Assembly (NCBI GenBank): GCA_030950395.1 | Contig: JAUZRP010000040.1 | Span: 28,536-92,535, forward strand | Direction: 5' to 3' | Source of the DNA: Desulfonauticus sp. | GTDB lineage: Bacteria; Desulfobacterota; Desulfovibrionia; Desulfovibrionales; Desulfonatronovibrionaceae | Length of the DNA: 64,000 bases | Part shown: piece after piece, positions 16,887 to 26,805 of the stretch | How positions within the stretch are numbered: position 1 is the stretch's first letter | How the letters are laid out: every line of letters starts with the position of its first letter | The notes under the pieces: generated by a model | The model's database searches: none | What the model saw: only the letters and a program-made list of their open reading frames with translations | What the model was told of the DNA's origin: nothing | Translations under genes and position numbers: made by a program

Positions 16887-18916
16887 GTCAAGATAAATAT
16901 TTACAGCAAATCCGCAATATAGGCATTATTGCTCATATTGATGCTGGCAAAACAACATTAACTGAAAGAATTCTTTTTTATTCCCAAAAGATTCATCGTA
17001 TGGGAGAGGTGCACGAAGGTACAGCCACCATGGATTATTTACCTCAAGAACAAGAACGAGGTATAACCATAACCTCTGCCTGTACAACTTTGGAATGGAA
17101 CAAGAACACGCTTAATCTGATAGATACTCCTGGACATGTAGATTTTACCATAGAAGTGGAGAGAGCTCTTCGAGTGTTAGACGGTGTGGTGGCTGTGTTT
17201 TGCGGGGTTGGCGGGGTAGAGCCCCAAAGTGAGACTGTGTGGCGTCAATCTGAACATTATAAAATCCCTAAATTGGCCTTTATAAATAAGATGGATAGGC
17301 CTGGAGCTGATTTTGATGTTGTTTTAAATGCTATGCGCAAAAAGTTACAGGCCAATCCTGTAGTGGTTCAAGCCCCTCTTGGCAGCGGGGATGAATTGCG
17401 AGGAATATTGGATATTTTACGAAAAAGAAAACTTGTTTTTCATCAAGAAACTCAAGGCAAGACTTTTGACGTCCTTGCTCTGTTACCAGAAGAGCAGACA
17501 ATAGTGGATAGATATAGAGCAGATCTTTTAGAAAAATTGGCTGATTTTGACGAAGTCATTTTGGAAAAATATCTTCAAGGAGAGGAGATACCTTTAGCTC
17601 ACCTAAAAATGGTTTTGCGGAGGCTCACTCTGGCTGGAAAAGTGGTTCCGGTTTTAGGTGGATCAGCTCTAAAAAATGTTGGGATCCAACCTGTTTTGGA
17701 TGCAGTGGTGGATTTTTTGCCTTCTCCTCTAGACGTTCCTCAATTGGAGGGAAAATGTCCTCTTACAGGAAAGAAAAAATTTTTCCCCATATCAAGTAGA
17801 TCCCCTTTGTCTGCTTTGGTCTTTAAAATCAGCCTGGAAACAGGAAGAAGATTGGTTTTAGTACGGATTTATTCTGGGAGTATAAAACCAGGAGACGTGG
17901 TTTATAATGTTAGCCAGCAAAAGCAGGAAAAAATTGCCAGAATGTTTAAATTGCATGCCAATAGAAAGGAAAAACTAGATCAAGCTAGAGCAGGAGAAAT
18001 CGTGGCTTTGGCTGGTTTAAAGTTTGCCAAAACAGGCGATACCCTATGTCAACCAGAAGACCCTATTTTGTTAGAAAAGATAGAAGAATATAAGCCCGTT
18101 ATTTCTCTGGCCTTAGAGCCCCAAAACGCATCTGAAGAAGAAAAAATGGCTGAAGTATTGGAAAGGTTTTTGCAGGAAGATCCTACTTTAAAGATGGGAA
18201 GAGACGAAAATACAGGACAATTTATTCTTTCTGGCATGGGTGAATTACACCTGGAAGTTGTTTTAAATAGGATGAACAAAGAATACGGTCTTCAGTTTAG
18301 AGCAGGCAAGCCTCAGGTAATTTACTTAGAAACCATCACCCAAAAGGCAGAAGCTGAAGCAGATTTTACGAAGGTGCTGGGAGATAAATTGCATGCTGGA
18401 TGGGTGAGGTTGAGTATAGCTCCTGTAGGTAGAGGACAAGGGATAGATGTAAAATTTGCTCTGGATAAGACGAAATTTGACGAAAAGATTTTAGAGAGTG
18501 TAGTTCAGAGTATTAACGACAGTTTAAGTACAGGCCCTATAAAAGGCTATCCTGTTTGTGATGTTCAGGTAGTGGTAGAAGAATTGAGAACTCAAGAAGG
18601 AAGTAGTGAGATTGGCTTTAGAATGGCAGCTATTCAGGCTTTAAAATTGGCTTTAGAAAAGGCTAAGCCTGTTTTATTAGAACCTCTTATGTGGCTTGAA
18701 ATCTATACCCCAGAAGAATTTTTAGGCGAATGTATTCACTTAATAAATAGTAAAAAAGGTAAAATAGAGGCTATATCAGAAAAAGTAGGAGTCAAGGTGA
18801 TTCAAAGTATAGCTCCGTTGGAAAACTTATTTGGCTTTTCCACTGCCCTTCGCTCTGCAACTCAAGGACGAGCTAATGTTACAATGAGGTTCTATAAATT
18901 TGATAAGTTATCCTAA
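16877..18916 (+). CDS. fusA: Elongation factor G family GTPase
   Basis: Translational GTPase for ribosomal translocation or a related step. G motifs are intact: G1 AHIDAGKTT, G2 RGITITSACT, G3 DTPGHVDF, G4 NKMDR. The later EF-G domains II to V are all present, giving 679 residues. It is not in an rpsL-rpsG-tuf cluster, and the domain II region (around VDFLPSPLDVPQLEGKCPL) resembles the EF-G2-type paralogues, so it may be a second EF-G. The start is TTG with a GGGGG-rich ribosome binding site, overlapping the previous gene. Confidence 0.9.
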   Translation: MSVGQDKYLQQIRNIGIIAHIDAGKTTLTERILFYSQKIHRMGEVHEGTATMDYLPQEQERGITITSACTTLEWNKNTLNLIDTPGHVDFTIEVERALRVLDGVVAVFCGVGGVEPQSETVWRQSEHYKIPKLAFINKMDRPGADFDVVLNAMRKKLQANPVVVQAPLGSGDELRGILDILRKRKLVFHQETQGKTFDVLALLPEEQTIVDRYRADLLEKLADFDEVILEKYLQGEEIPLAHLKMVLRRLTLAGKVVPVLGGSALKNVGIQPVLDAVVDFLPSPLDVPQLEGKCPLTGKKKFFPISSRSPLSALVFKISLETGRRLVLVRIYSGSIKPGDVVYNVSQQKQEKIARMFKLHANRKEKLDQARAGEIVALAGLKFAKTGDTLCQPEDPILLEKIEEYKPVISLALEPQNASEEEKMAEVLERFLQEDPTLKMGRDENTGQFILSGMGELHLEVVLNRMNKEYGLQFRAGKPQVIYLETITQKAEAEADFTKVLGDKLHAGWVRLSIAPVGRGQGIDVKFALDKTKFDEKILESVVQSINDSLSTGPIKGYPVCDVQVVVEELRTQEGSSEIGFRMAAIQALKLALEKAKPVLLEPLMWLEIYTPEEFLGECIHLINSKKGKIEAISEKVGVKVIQSIAPLENLFGFSTALRSATQGRANVTMRFYKFDKLS

Positions 18917-19265
18917 AGCTCCAACTGAAAAAATTATTTTAAATAGTTAACTACACGTTCAACGAAAAAATAAAAAAATAATAATTTAAATTAGTAACTT
19001 GACAATTTAATCAAAAAAAACAAGATAGGGTTTTGCAGTTGCATCTTTAAAAGATTTTTTTTAGACTTAGCAATAAAAATTTTTTTAATTATCTTACCTG
19101 TAAAATAGAGAATTAAATACTTAACATTAATTGGGATAAGAAGAGTAGATCCTCTTAGATTTAATAAAATTGAAAAACAGTTGCTAAAAATTAAATTTTG
19201 GCTTATTAATTATATAAAATTGTTTTTACGGGAGTTTTGATTGACCCTAAAAGGAGGAGGTAAGT
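18917..19265. other. A+T-rich intergenic region holding repeat copy 3
   Basis: No coding region is supported. The left third holds copy 3 of the dispersed repeat (18922-19040). Just beyond it, GCATCTTTAAAAGATTTTTT resembles the sequence right of copy 1's internal end (GAATCTTTAAAAACACTTTT at 6264-6283). The remainder leads into the strong ribosome binding site of the UspA gene (AAAGGAGGAGG); I see no clear promoter. Confidence 0.5.
18922..19040 (-). repeat. Dispersed intergenic repeat, copy 3 (inverted)
   Basis: Read on the minus strand it begins AACTGCAAAACCC and runs through TTTGATTAAATTGTCAAG, TAATTTAAATTATT, TTTCGTTGAACGTGTAG, AACTATTTAAAATAATTTTT and CAGTTGG. This order is the same as in copy 2, with about 20 bases missing in one place. 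Confidence 0.65.
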
Positions 19266-19706
19266 ATGGTTACAATGAAGAAAATTCTTTGTGCAGTAGA
19301 TTTTTCAGATATTAGTCCAAAGGTTGCTGAATATGCCAAAACTTTGGCTCAGGCCTTTGACGGAGATGTAGTAGCGTTATATGTAGCGCCTGCTCTAACT
19401 CAGTATGTAGGATTTCATATCCCTGCTGGCTCTATAGAAAGTTTTGTAGGAGAGATCGTATCTGGAGCAGAAAAAACTATGGACGTATTTGTGGAAGAAA
19501 ATTTTGAAAATATTACAGCCAAAGGCGTAGTTTGTACTGGAGATGCAGCAGAAGAGATTGTTAATTTTGCTCAGAAGGAAGGTGTGGACATTATAGTCAT
19601 GGGAACGCATGGCCGAAAGGGAATTGATAGACTTTTATTTGGTTCTGTGGCTGAAAAAGTGGTAAAGACGTCCAAAATTCCTGTTCTTACTGTTCGTCCT
19701 GATTAG
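19266..19706 (+). CDS. Universal stress protein (UspA family)
   Basis: Single-domain Usp of 146 residues. The N-terminal strand and Asp pocket (KKILCAVDFSDIS) and the C-terminal ATP-binding motif GTHGRKGIDRLLFGSVAEKV (G-x2-G-x9-G-S) are intact, so it is of the ATP-binding type. A very strong ribosome binding site (AAAGGAGGAGG) precedes the ATG at 19266; a second ATG at 19275 is possible. It is monocistronic, flanked by long non-coding stretches. Confidence 0.92.
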   Translation: MVTMKKILCAVDFSDISPKVAEYAKTLAQAFDGDVVALYVAPALTQYVGFHIPAGSIESFVGEIVSGAEKTMDVFVEENFENITAKGVVCTGDAAEEIVNFAQKEGVDIIVMGTHGRKGIDRLLFGSVAEKVVKTSKIPVLTVRPD

Positions 19707-19968
19707 GATAAATGTAGTAAAAATTCATAGCAAGAGTAAGAATTTGTGTGGGGACTGCGTGTTAGAATAATTAGATGTTGAAAGTGGGCAGAGATATTTT
19801 TTAGAGGCGAAAATCAATTATAAGTGTAAGTCAGATCGTAAATAGTTGTAAATTTTTTCGTGTTGAGATGTGGGGGTAAATATTTAGATCCCAGGCTCTA
19901 AAATGTTTTGAGGCATTAGATTTGAGTAGAAACCGCCTAGATTTTTTAATAAGGGAGATTTTATTATT

Positions 19969-20997
19969 GTGTTTGGCAAGAAGATTAGTGTTGGTCTGGA
20001 TTTAGGCGATAGATGGATTAAATTGGTTGCTTTGACTAAATCAGGTAGTAGCATTTCCCTTTTTCGAGTGGGTCGTTTTTTGGTTTCTAATCAGGATAAA
20101 AAAGATGATCTGGCAGGGAAACTAAAATTATTTTTTCAGACAATGGATTTAAAGCGTGTTAAAGTTATTAGTTCTGTTGGACAATCCGTTATAATAAAGA
20201 GAGTAACTTTTCAAGCTGGAGATGAAGAAGAATTAGGAGAAGTTGTTTCTCAACAAGCAAAAGAGCACATCCCTTTTGACATTCAAGATATCATCTTAGA
20301 TTATCACATCATAAGTAAAATAGAGGATAAAAAAGAGTTTGAAGTCTATTTAGTTGCTTGTAAGAAGGAATATATAAATGCTCGTGTGAAGTTATTTGAA
20401 AAGGCTGGTCTAAATATTACGTGTTTGGATGTAGATGTGTTTGCTTTTGTAAATGCTTTTGAGTTTAATTATCCTAGAGAATCCAAAAAAGCAGTATATT
20501 TGTTGGATATAGGGGAGAAGCGTAGTTTTTTTGGTTTGTATTATAGAGGAGATCTAATCGCTTTTAGAGATCTGGATTTTGGGGGATCTAAGTTGACAGG
20601 TGTAATCGCTTCAACTTTAAATATATCTTTTGAAGAAGCTGAACAGGTAAAAATGAATAAAGATATAGGATTAAGTTTGGAACAGGAAAAAGATGTTCTT
20701 CAGAGGTTAGAGTCTGAGGTGCAAAGTTGGGTTTTAGAATTAAAGAAAATGGTGAGTTTTTATAAAACTACGTACCCTCCAGCTAAAGATGTTTCTACCT
20801 TGTTTTTGGCTGGGGGGTGTTCTTTTGCTTTGAGCCAAAAAGATCTGTTTGCAGATGCGTTTGACGTATCTGTAGAATATTTAGATCCGTGGTTTAATAT
20901 AAAAAAAGAAGTTAAATCTTTTGATTATAGTTATTTAAAAGCAGTTAAAACTCAAATGGTAACAGCTACAGGTCTTGCTTTGCGAGGATTAATTTAG
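19969..20997 (+). CDS. pilM: Type IV pilus assembly protein PilM
   Basis: Cytoplasmic actin-like ATPase that binds the N-terminus of PilN and ties the inner-membrane alignment complex to the motor. The N-terminal phosphate-binding turn is VGLDLGDRWIKLVAL, and later ASKHA-type segments include YLLDIGEKRSFFGLY and LFLAGGCSFAL. Start is GTG with GGGAG upstream. It is the first gene of a pilMNOPQ operon. Confidence 0.92.
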   Translation: MFGKKISVGLDLGDRWIKLVALTKSGSSISLFRVGRFLVSNQDKKDDLAGKLKLFFQTMDLKRVKVISSVGQSVIIKRVTFQAGDEEELGEVVSQQAKEHIPFDIQDIILDYHIISKIEDKKEFEVYLVACKKEYINARVKLFEKAGLNITCLDVDVFAFVNAFEFNYPRESKKAVYLLDIGEKRSFFGLYYRGDLIAFRDLDFGGSKLTGVIASTLNISFEEAEQVKMNKDIGLSLEQEKDVLQRLESEVQSWVLELKKMVSFYKTTYPPAKDVSTLFLAGGCSFALSQKDLFADAFDVSVEYLDPWFNIKKEVKSFDYSYLKAVKTQMVTATGLALRGLI

Positions 20998-21548
20998 TGT
21001 TTAGGGTTAATCTATTACAAATCAAAAAAAAGAAAAAATTTGCCTTTATAAAATTAGATTTTTGGGTTTTTATTGTAGTTTTTGTTTGCAGTGTAGGGAT
21101 TAGTCTTGGAGTCTGGATGTTGATGGAGAAGAACATTACGGTCTTAGAAAATATTAAAAACAAAAAATTATCTCAATATAATTCTTTACAAAAAAAAATT
21201 TATAAAGTTAAAAATTTAGAAAAAACTATAAAAGAATTGCAAAATAGAATAGCTGTAATTAAAAAGATCAGGCAAAAACAAAATTTACCTATTATTTATA
21301 TTGACGAAATTGTCTCTGCCATTCCTGAAAATAAGTTGTGGTTTACTTTTTTTGACCTTTCAAGTGGTGGTAAGGTAAACTTGAGAGGTATTGCTTTGGA
21401 TAATCAGGCTTTGGCCTTTTATATCGACAGATTAAAAAAAGCAGCTCACGTAAAGCAGGTGGAGATTTTGCTGACCAATAGAAAAAGAGTAGGCAAGTAC
21501 GAGTTTGTGGAATTTAATTGTGTAGTTAATATGGGGAAAAAGTCTTAA
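20997..21548 (+). CDS. pilN: Type IV pilus assembly protein PilN
   Basis: Bitopic inner-membrane protein of the pilus alignment complex. The N-terminus MFRVNLLQI carries the INLLP-like motif that docks into PilM, followed by a transmembrane helix (about residues 22-43), a coiled coil and a ferredoxin-like periplasmic domain. The GTG start shares one base with the pilM stop codon. Confidence 0.88.
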   Translation: MFRVNLLQIKKKKKFAFIKLDFWVFIVVFVCSVGISLGVWMLMEKNITVLENIKNKKLSQYNSLQKKIYKVKNLEKTIKELQNRIAVIKKIRQKQNLPIIYIDEIVSAIPENKLWFTFFDLSSGGKVNLRGIALDNQALAFYIDRLKKAAHVKQVEILLTNRKRVGKYEFVEFNCVVNMGKKS

Positions 21549-21551
21549 CCG

Positions 21552-22175
21552 ATGGATAATATTCTAGAGTTGCTAAAAAAATTTTTTTCCCTGTCCCTAA
21601 AGAAACGATGTTTAATTTATGGGGGAATAGTGCTCGTTTTTGTGGGGTTAGTTGGTTATTTTGGGGTGTATTCTTCTTATGAAAAACAGGTAGAACTCTC
21701 CAAGCAGATCCAAAATTTAGAAAAAAATATAGCCAAGCTTAGGGTAACTGCATCTAGATTAAAGAAAGTTCAAAAAGATAGAGATTCTTATCAAAAACAA
21801 TTTATTTTAGCCAAGACTTTGCTACCAGAAGATGCTAGAGCACTGGAAAAGCTTTTAGCGTCTTTTGAAAAAAAAGGTATAGAAAAAGGTATAGAGTTTA
21901 TGTATTTTAGGCCTCTTGGTGAGACCAAATATGATTTTTATGCAGCCAGACAGGTGCAAATTCGGGTATTAGGTTCTTTTCATAATATTGTTAGCTACTT
22001 AGATGGATTGACGAGCTTGCCTCGATTGGTGAGTTTACAACATATTAAATTCCTCCCTCAGGGTAGTCAAAATGGGATAAGTCACGTTTTAGCAGATTGT
22101 AATTTACAAGTTTATAGAGCATTAACAGAGGCTGAAATGGCCGCTAAAAAACGCGGTAAAAAAAAGAAGCGATAA
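21552..22175 (+). CDS. pilO: Type IV pilus assembly protein PilO
   Basis: Partner of PilN in the inner-membrane alignment complex. One transmembrane helix (about 19-40, LIYGGIVLVFVGLVGYFGVY), a coiled coil at 45-85, then the PilO periplasmic domain with LLPEDARALEKLLASFE and LPRLVSLQHIKF. The C-terminal tail is strongly basic (KKRGKKKKR). It lies 3 bp after pilN. Confidence 0.9.
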   Translation: MDNILELLKKFFSLSLKKRCLIYGGIVLVFVGLVGYFGVYSSYEKQVELSKQIQNLEKNIAKLRVTASRLKKVQKDRDSYQKQFILAKTLLPEDARALEKLLASFEKKGIEKGIEFMYFRPLGETKYDFYAARQVQIRVLGSFHNIVSYLDGLTSLPRLVSLQHIKFLPQGSQNGISHVLADCNLQVYRALTEAEMAAKKRGKKKKR

Positions 22176-22340
22176 TGTTAGGTTAGTTTACAAAGTAGAT
22201 TGAGATTAATGGAGAGGTTAGATCTGACAGACATTTAGTAATGGGAGGAAGTGTTTGGTTTTCTAAAGAAAACTATCGTTGGATTAGTGTTTATTTCTTA
22301 AATATCTACAAAAAAAATCTAGCTCATAGGCCTTAGTTAA

Positions 22341-22907
22341 ATGGGGAAGATGGATAATTTTATTGGAAGTGTAAATTTTAATTGGTTGGGGATTATTAGA
22401 AAGTTGTGGAGTGTTTTTTTTATTAGTTGTATTGTTTGGAATTATTTTTGTCTGGCAGGGGGCTTGGTGTGGGCTAAAAGTGGAAAGGCAGAACCTGTTT
22501 TACAGTCAACTAACTTACCTGACTGGTTAAAACCTCCTGTTTATCATTATGATCCGAAAGGTAAAGTGGACCCTTTTGTCCCTTTTGTAGATAGGGTGAA
22601 CAGAGCTTTTAATAGGTCCCAAAAGAGACATTTAACTCCTTTAGAAAGAATTGATGTTACTCAGTTGAGGTTAGAAGGCATCTTGTGGTCATCTGATCCT
22701 CATTTAACTCGAGCAGTAGTAGAATTGCCGGATGGAAAGTGTTTTATTCTAAAACAGGGCACTGTTGTGGGGCAAAACGATGGTAGAGTGATAAAAATTA
22801 CTCCAGATAAAGTTATTGTAAAGGAAAAGGTTATGGACATTTTTGGAAATTTAAAGAACAGAGAAGTCATATTAAAACTTCACTCCAAACAAGGAGAAGA
22901 AGGATGA
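22341..22907 (+). CDS. pilP: Type IV pilus lipoprotein-like protein PilP
   Basis: Periplasmic protein that links PilNO to the PilQ secretin. After an N-terminal hydrophobic helix (about 18-42), the PilP homology domain begins with GKVDPFVPF and continues with TPLERIDVTQLRLEGILW and FILKQGTVVGQNDGRVIKI, the classical family core. No clear lipobox cysteine follows the helix, so anchoring is probably by the helix itself. A 165-bp gap without visible features separates it from pilO; its stop overlaps the pilQ start (ATGA). Confidence 0.88.
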   Translation: MGKMDNFIGSVNFNWLGIIRKLWSVFFISCIVWNYFCLAGGLVWAKSGKAEPVLQSTNLPDWLKPPVYHYDPKGKVDPFVPFVDRVNRAFNRSQKRHLTPLERIDVTQLRLEGILWSSDPHLTRAVVELPDGKCFILKQGTVVGQNDGRVIKITPDKVIVKEKVMDIFGNLKNREVILKLHSKQGEEG

Positions 22908-25042
22908 GAAGGCTGGTAATTTGGGTCTTTGTTTTGAGTTTGCTTGGGGGATGTGCTTATCAGAAGAAAACAGTTTCTAATTTATCTTCACAGGTAGAGG
23001 CTGTTTCTGTTGAGAAAAAAGAAAAGGCTTTTATAAAACTCGTTTCTCAAAAAAATGGTGTAGTTATTGATATCCCCAATATATTTAATGTAGATGTAGA
23101 TTATTTTATGCAGGATAAAGAATTTGTCTTCTATTTTAGTCCATATTATCCAAAAGTTGGTTTGCCAACTCCAGAAGGAATTGTTCAAAAAATATTTTAT
23201 CTTCCGTCTAATGGTACAAAGGCCAAAAGTTTGCACATCGTTTTAAAACAACCATGTCAGTTTCTTGTCTCTAAAAATGAGTCTAAACAAAATTTACATA
23301 TAATGTTTGTTCCTAGAACAGAAAATAAGCCTTTAGAGCTAAAAAGATATAGTCAGCAGGAGATAAATAAGATTGAGTTTTTTAAAAATAAAAAAGGGAA
23401 TTTAATTGTTTTATTTAATACTAATCAAGTATTAGATGTGTTACCTTTAGCCTCTAAAGCAGGTCAGATGGAGTTAGAACTGCGAGGAATAAATGTTTCG
23501 CCTGAGTATGAAAAGATATTTGTTTTGGATAAGTTTAACACCCAAATTAAAAAGGTGTTTTTTCAAAATAAGGGAAAAGATTTAGATCTAAAATTGTTAA
23601 CTTTGTCCAAGGTTCCTTTTTATGTGGATATTATTCAAGGTAAGTCTGCTTTGGTTTTTCTTACTTCTGACAATTTTAAGCTGGCTAATCTCTCTAAGCC
23701 AAAAAAAACAGTAAACGCTACAAAAGTAGAGGAAGAGACAGAAGAGAACATTCCAGAGTTAAATACTATTTTGCCGGGTATGAAAAAACACTATACAGGT
23801 AAAAAGATCTCTATAAACTTACAGGATGCAGACGTGGAACATGTTATACGACTGATACTGTCTATCACTAATTATAATGTGATTATCGATGATGACGTGC
23901 AGGGTAAAATCTCTCTGGATCTAAAAAATATTCCCTGGGATCAAGCCCTTGATTTGGTTTTGTTACAGAAAAATTTAGGTATGGTAAAACAGGGCAATAT
24001 TATACGCATTGCCACTCAAGCTAAGTTGCGTCAAGAAAGAGAAGCCATAAGAAGGGCCAGAGAAGAGGCCAAGCAGGCCAGGGAAAGTATGAAACAGCTT
24101 GCCCCTTTAAAAAGAGAGTATATTCAGATAAATTATTCAACAGTTGCAGATATTGCCTCTAAAGTAAAGCAGTTTTTGTCTAATAGAGGTAAAGTCACAG
24201 CAGACGAACGCACCAATCAATTGATTGTAGAAGATACAGAAGACAATCTGAAAATTATTAATGGAGTGATAAAACGACTGGACAGGCCAGAAAAACAGGT
24301 CTTGATAGAAGCTAGGATTGTATATGTGACCGATGAATTTACTAGGTCCTTGGGGCTAAAGTGGGGGCCCCTTAAGTATGCGCCAGGACAATATACTGGA
24401 AATTATATCTATAAATATTATAACGATGATACAAATACAAATTATTCCAAATATGATTTGTCAGGACAGGTAAATTTACCTCCATCAGATAATTCTCCTT
24501 TGTCTCAACTACAAGGTTCAGTTGCTTTTTTGAGTGGAAAAGATTTATTTACTCTGGATGCAGAATTAAAATTGGCTGAGACTCAAAATTTAGCCAAAAC
24601 CGTATCTACGCCCAGAATCGTTACTCTAAATAATCAGGCGGCAGAGATTACTCAAGGTTCTAAGATTGCAGTACAAACAGAATCTTCTAGTGGGGGTACC
24701 ACTGTAGAATACAAAGATGCTGTGTTAAAATTAAAAGTAACCCCTCATATAACTCCAGATAAAAAAATAATTTTGTCTTTGGATATTTCAGATGATACCC
24801 CTAAAGGGGAAAACGGAGATATCGAGACTAAAACTGTTAAGACTAAATTAGTAGTAGCAGATGGAGAGACCATTGTGCTTGGTGGAGTGAGGAAGATTAC
24901 TACTAACAACAACCAGAATAGGGTTCCTGGATTGCATAAAATACCTATTTTAGGCTGGCTGTTTAAAGATGATTATAAGAGCGTTAGCAAGCAGGAATTA
25001 TTAATTTTTATTAGACCAAAGATTTTGGAAAATAGGTTTTAA
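22904..25042 (+). CDS. pilQ: Type IV pilus secretin PilQ
   Basis: Outer-membrane secretin through which the pilus passes. The N-terminal signal has a possible lipobox (LLGGC). AMIN-like regions occupy about residues 35-250, the STN/N0 domain about 300-370 (ISINLQDADVEHVIRLILS), an N1 domain follows (REYIQINYSTVADIASKVKQ), and the secretin barrel fills the C-terminus (TVSTPRIVTLNNQAAEI and VPGLHKIPILGWLFK). 712 residues is a usual length. It is the last pil gene of the operon and is followed at once by hisC. Confidence 0.94.
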   Translation: MRRLVIWVFVLSLLGGCAYQKKTVSNLSSQVEAVSVEKKEKAFIKLVSQKNGVVIDIPNIFNVDVDYFMQDKEFVFYFSPYYPKVGLPTPEGIVQKIFYLPSNGTKAKSLHIVLKQPCQFLVSKNESKQNLHIMFVPRTENKPLELKRYSQQEINKIEFFKNKKGNLIVLFNTNQVLDVLPLASKAGQMELELRGINVSPEYEKIFVLDKFNTQIKKVFFQNKGKDLDLKLLTLSKVPFYVDIIQGKSALVFLTSDNFKLANLSKPKKTVNATKVEEETEENIPELNTILPGMKKHYTGKKISINLQDADVEHVIRLILSITNYNVIIDDDVQGKISLDLKNIPWDQALDLVLLQKNLGMVKQGNIIRIATQAKLRQEREAIRRAREEAKQARESMKQLAPLKREYIQINYSTVADIASKVKQFLSNRGKVTADERTNQLIVEDTEDNLKIINGVIKRLDRPEKQVLIEARIVYVTDEFTRSLGLKWGPLKYAPGQYTGNYIYKYYNDDTNTNYSKYDLSGQVNLPPSDNSPLSQLQGSVAFLSGKDLFTLDAELKLAETQNLAKTVSTPRIVTLNNQAAEITQGSKIAVQTESSSGGTTVEYKDAVLKLKVTPHITPDKKIILSLDISDDTPKGENGDIETKTVKTKLVVADGETIVLGGVRKITTNNNQNRVPGLHKIPILGWLFKDDYKSVSKQELLIFIRPKILENRF

Positions 25043-25043
25043 G

Positions 25044-26144
25044 ATGCAACAATTTATACGTAAACATTTACTTGCTTTTAAGGCCTATGAACCAGGTCTG
25101 AGTATAGAGGAAATCCAAGCTAAATATAATCTAGGTAAAATTATCAAACTGGCTAGCAATGAAAATCCTTTGGGCACATCTCCCTGTGTGATACAGGTGT
25201 TAAAAAATTATCTGCCCTATGCCTTTAGATATCCTAGAGAAGGAAATGTGGCCTTAAAAAAAGAATTGGCCAAGTTTTTAAGCGTCCCAGAGGCCAATAT
25301 CGTTATTGGCAATGGTTCGGATGAAATTATAGATCTTTTGATACGCCTTTTAGTAGAGCCAGGTGAAAATAGTATTTTAACTTTTCGTCCTTGTTTTAGT
25401 ATTTATAAAACTCAGGCCCGCGTACATAAAGCTACTTTGAAGCAGGTTCCTTTAAATAAAGATTTTTCTTTTAATTTAGACGAGTTACTAAATCAGATTG
25501 ATGCTACAACCAGGCTAATTTTTATTACCAATCCAGATAATCCCTCTGGATATGCCGTTGAAAAGCAGGTTTTACAAGACTTTGCCCAGGAGCTCCCTCC
25601 AGGATGTTTTTTGGTTATAGATGAAGCGTATATTGATTTTGCCGATCCTCTGGAGCATTATTCTTTTATTCAGGAATTTTCAGCTTATCCTCAGGTAATT
25701 TTTTTACGAACGTTTTCCAAATTATTTGGTCTAGCTGGATTGCGTTTGGGATATGCCGTGTTAAATGAGGATCTGGCAGATTATTTCTGGCGAATACGTT
25801 TGCCTTTTAGTGTAAATATTTTGGCCGAAAAAGCAGGTCTTGCTGCTTTGCAAGATACGTTTTTTTATCAGGAAACCAGAAGGGTTGTTTTAGAGGGAAG
25901 AAAATTTTTAAGTACAAAACTTCAAGAATTAGGCTGTGAAGTATTTCCCTCTCAAGCTAATTTTATTTTATTTAAGCCCCCAATTGAGGCCAAAGACGTG
26001 TTTGATTATTTGTTAAAAAAAGGGCTTATTATTAGACGGCTTACCTCTTATGGACTTCCAGATTTTTTGCGAGTTAGTGTGGGCACAGAAGAAGAAAATA
26101 AGATTTTTCTAACTTATTTGCAGGAGATTTTAGGTGACAGATGA
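25044..26144 (+). CDS. hisC: Histidinol-phosphate aminotransferase
   Basis: PLP-dependent aminotransferase of histidine synthesis. Substrate-end motif KLASNENPLGTSP, the FITNPDNPSG loop, and the PLP lysine region RTFSKLFGLAGLRLGYA are all intact; 366 residues is typical. No other his genes are nearby. It starts 1 bp after pilQ and overlaps cmk, which suggests read-through from the pil operon. Confidence 0.92.
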   Translation: MQQFIRKHLLAFKAYEPGLSIEEIQAKYNLGKIIKLASNENPLGTSPCVIQVLKNYLPYAFRYPREGNVALKKELAKFLSVPEANIVIGNGSDEIIDLLIRLLVEPGENSILTFRPCFSIYKTQARVHKATLKQVPLNKDFSFNLDELLNQIDATTRLIFITNPDNPSGYAVEKQVLQDFAQELPPGCFLVIDEAYIDFADPLEHYSFIQEFSAYPQVIFLRTFSKLFGLAGLRLGYAVLNEDLADYFWRIRLPFSVNILAEKAGLAALQDTFFYQETRRVVLEGRKFLSTKLQELGCEVFPSQANFILFKPPIEAKDVFDYLLKKGLIIRRLTSYGLPDFLRVSVGTEEENKIFLTYLQEILGDR

Positions 26145-26805
26145 TCGTCTGCTTATCACTATAGATGGGCCTGCTGGAGTGGGGAAGACCACTTTAGCCA
26201 AAAAATTGGCTTCTTATTTAAACATTGCTTATCTGGATACTGGGGCTATGTTTAGAGGATTAGCTTATTGCCTGGGAAAGACCAGTCTTAATTGGACAGA
26301 GAATGAGTTAGAACAGCGTTTGGCAGGGCTTAGCTTTGATTTGATTGTTAGGGATGGTAATTTTGTCTTAACCTTAAATCAAAAGGTGTTGGGAGATGAG
26401 ATTAGGAGTGAAGAAATTGGTTTTTTAGCTTCAACTTTGGGGACCAAACCTGTTATTCGAAATTTTTTAAAACAAGAACAAAGAAAAATAGGGGCAAAGT
26501 ATCCTCTGGTGGCCGAAGGTAGGGATATGGGATCTTGCGTGTTTCCTGATGCTAGATATAAATTTTTTTTAGATGCAGATGTTAGTGTGAGGGCCAAAAG
26601 ACGGGTTTTGCAATTGGAAGAAAAGGGAATGCAAGTTGATTTTAAAAGTATTTTAGATGCCCTGCGAAAAAGGGATTTTCAAGATAGAAACAGAAAAATA
26701 GCTCCTTTAAAACCAGCTAAAGATGCTGTTATTATTGATACCACGCATTTGAGTGCGGAGGAAGTTTTTGATATTTTAAAAAATAAGATAACTAGAGGGA
26801 GCTAA
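26134..26805 (+). CDS. cmk: Cytidylate kinase
   Basis: Phosphorylates CMP and dCMP. The P-loop is IDGPAGVGKTTLAKKLA near the N-terminus, followed by YLDTGAMFRGLAY, and later VAEGRDMGSCVFPDARYKFF, the CMP-binding signature. The GTG start lies 11 bp inside hisC. 223 residues is standard. Confidence 0.95.
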   Translation: MTDDRLLITIDGPAGVGKTTLAKKLASYLNIAYLDTGAMFRGLAYCLGKTSLNWTENELEQRLAGLSFDLIVRDGNFVLTLNQKVLGDEIRSEEIGFLASTLGTKPVIRNFLKQEQRKIGAKYPLVAEGRDMGSCVFPDARYKFFLDADVSVRAKRRVLQLEEKGMQVDFKSILDALRKRDFQDRNRKIAPLKPAKDAVIIDTTHLSAEEVFDILKNKITRGS

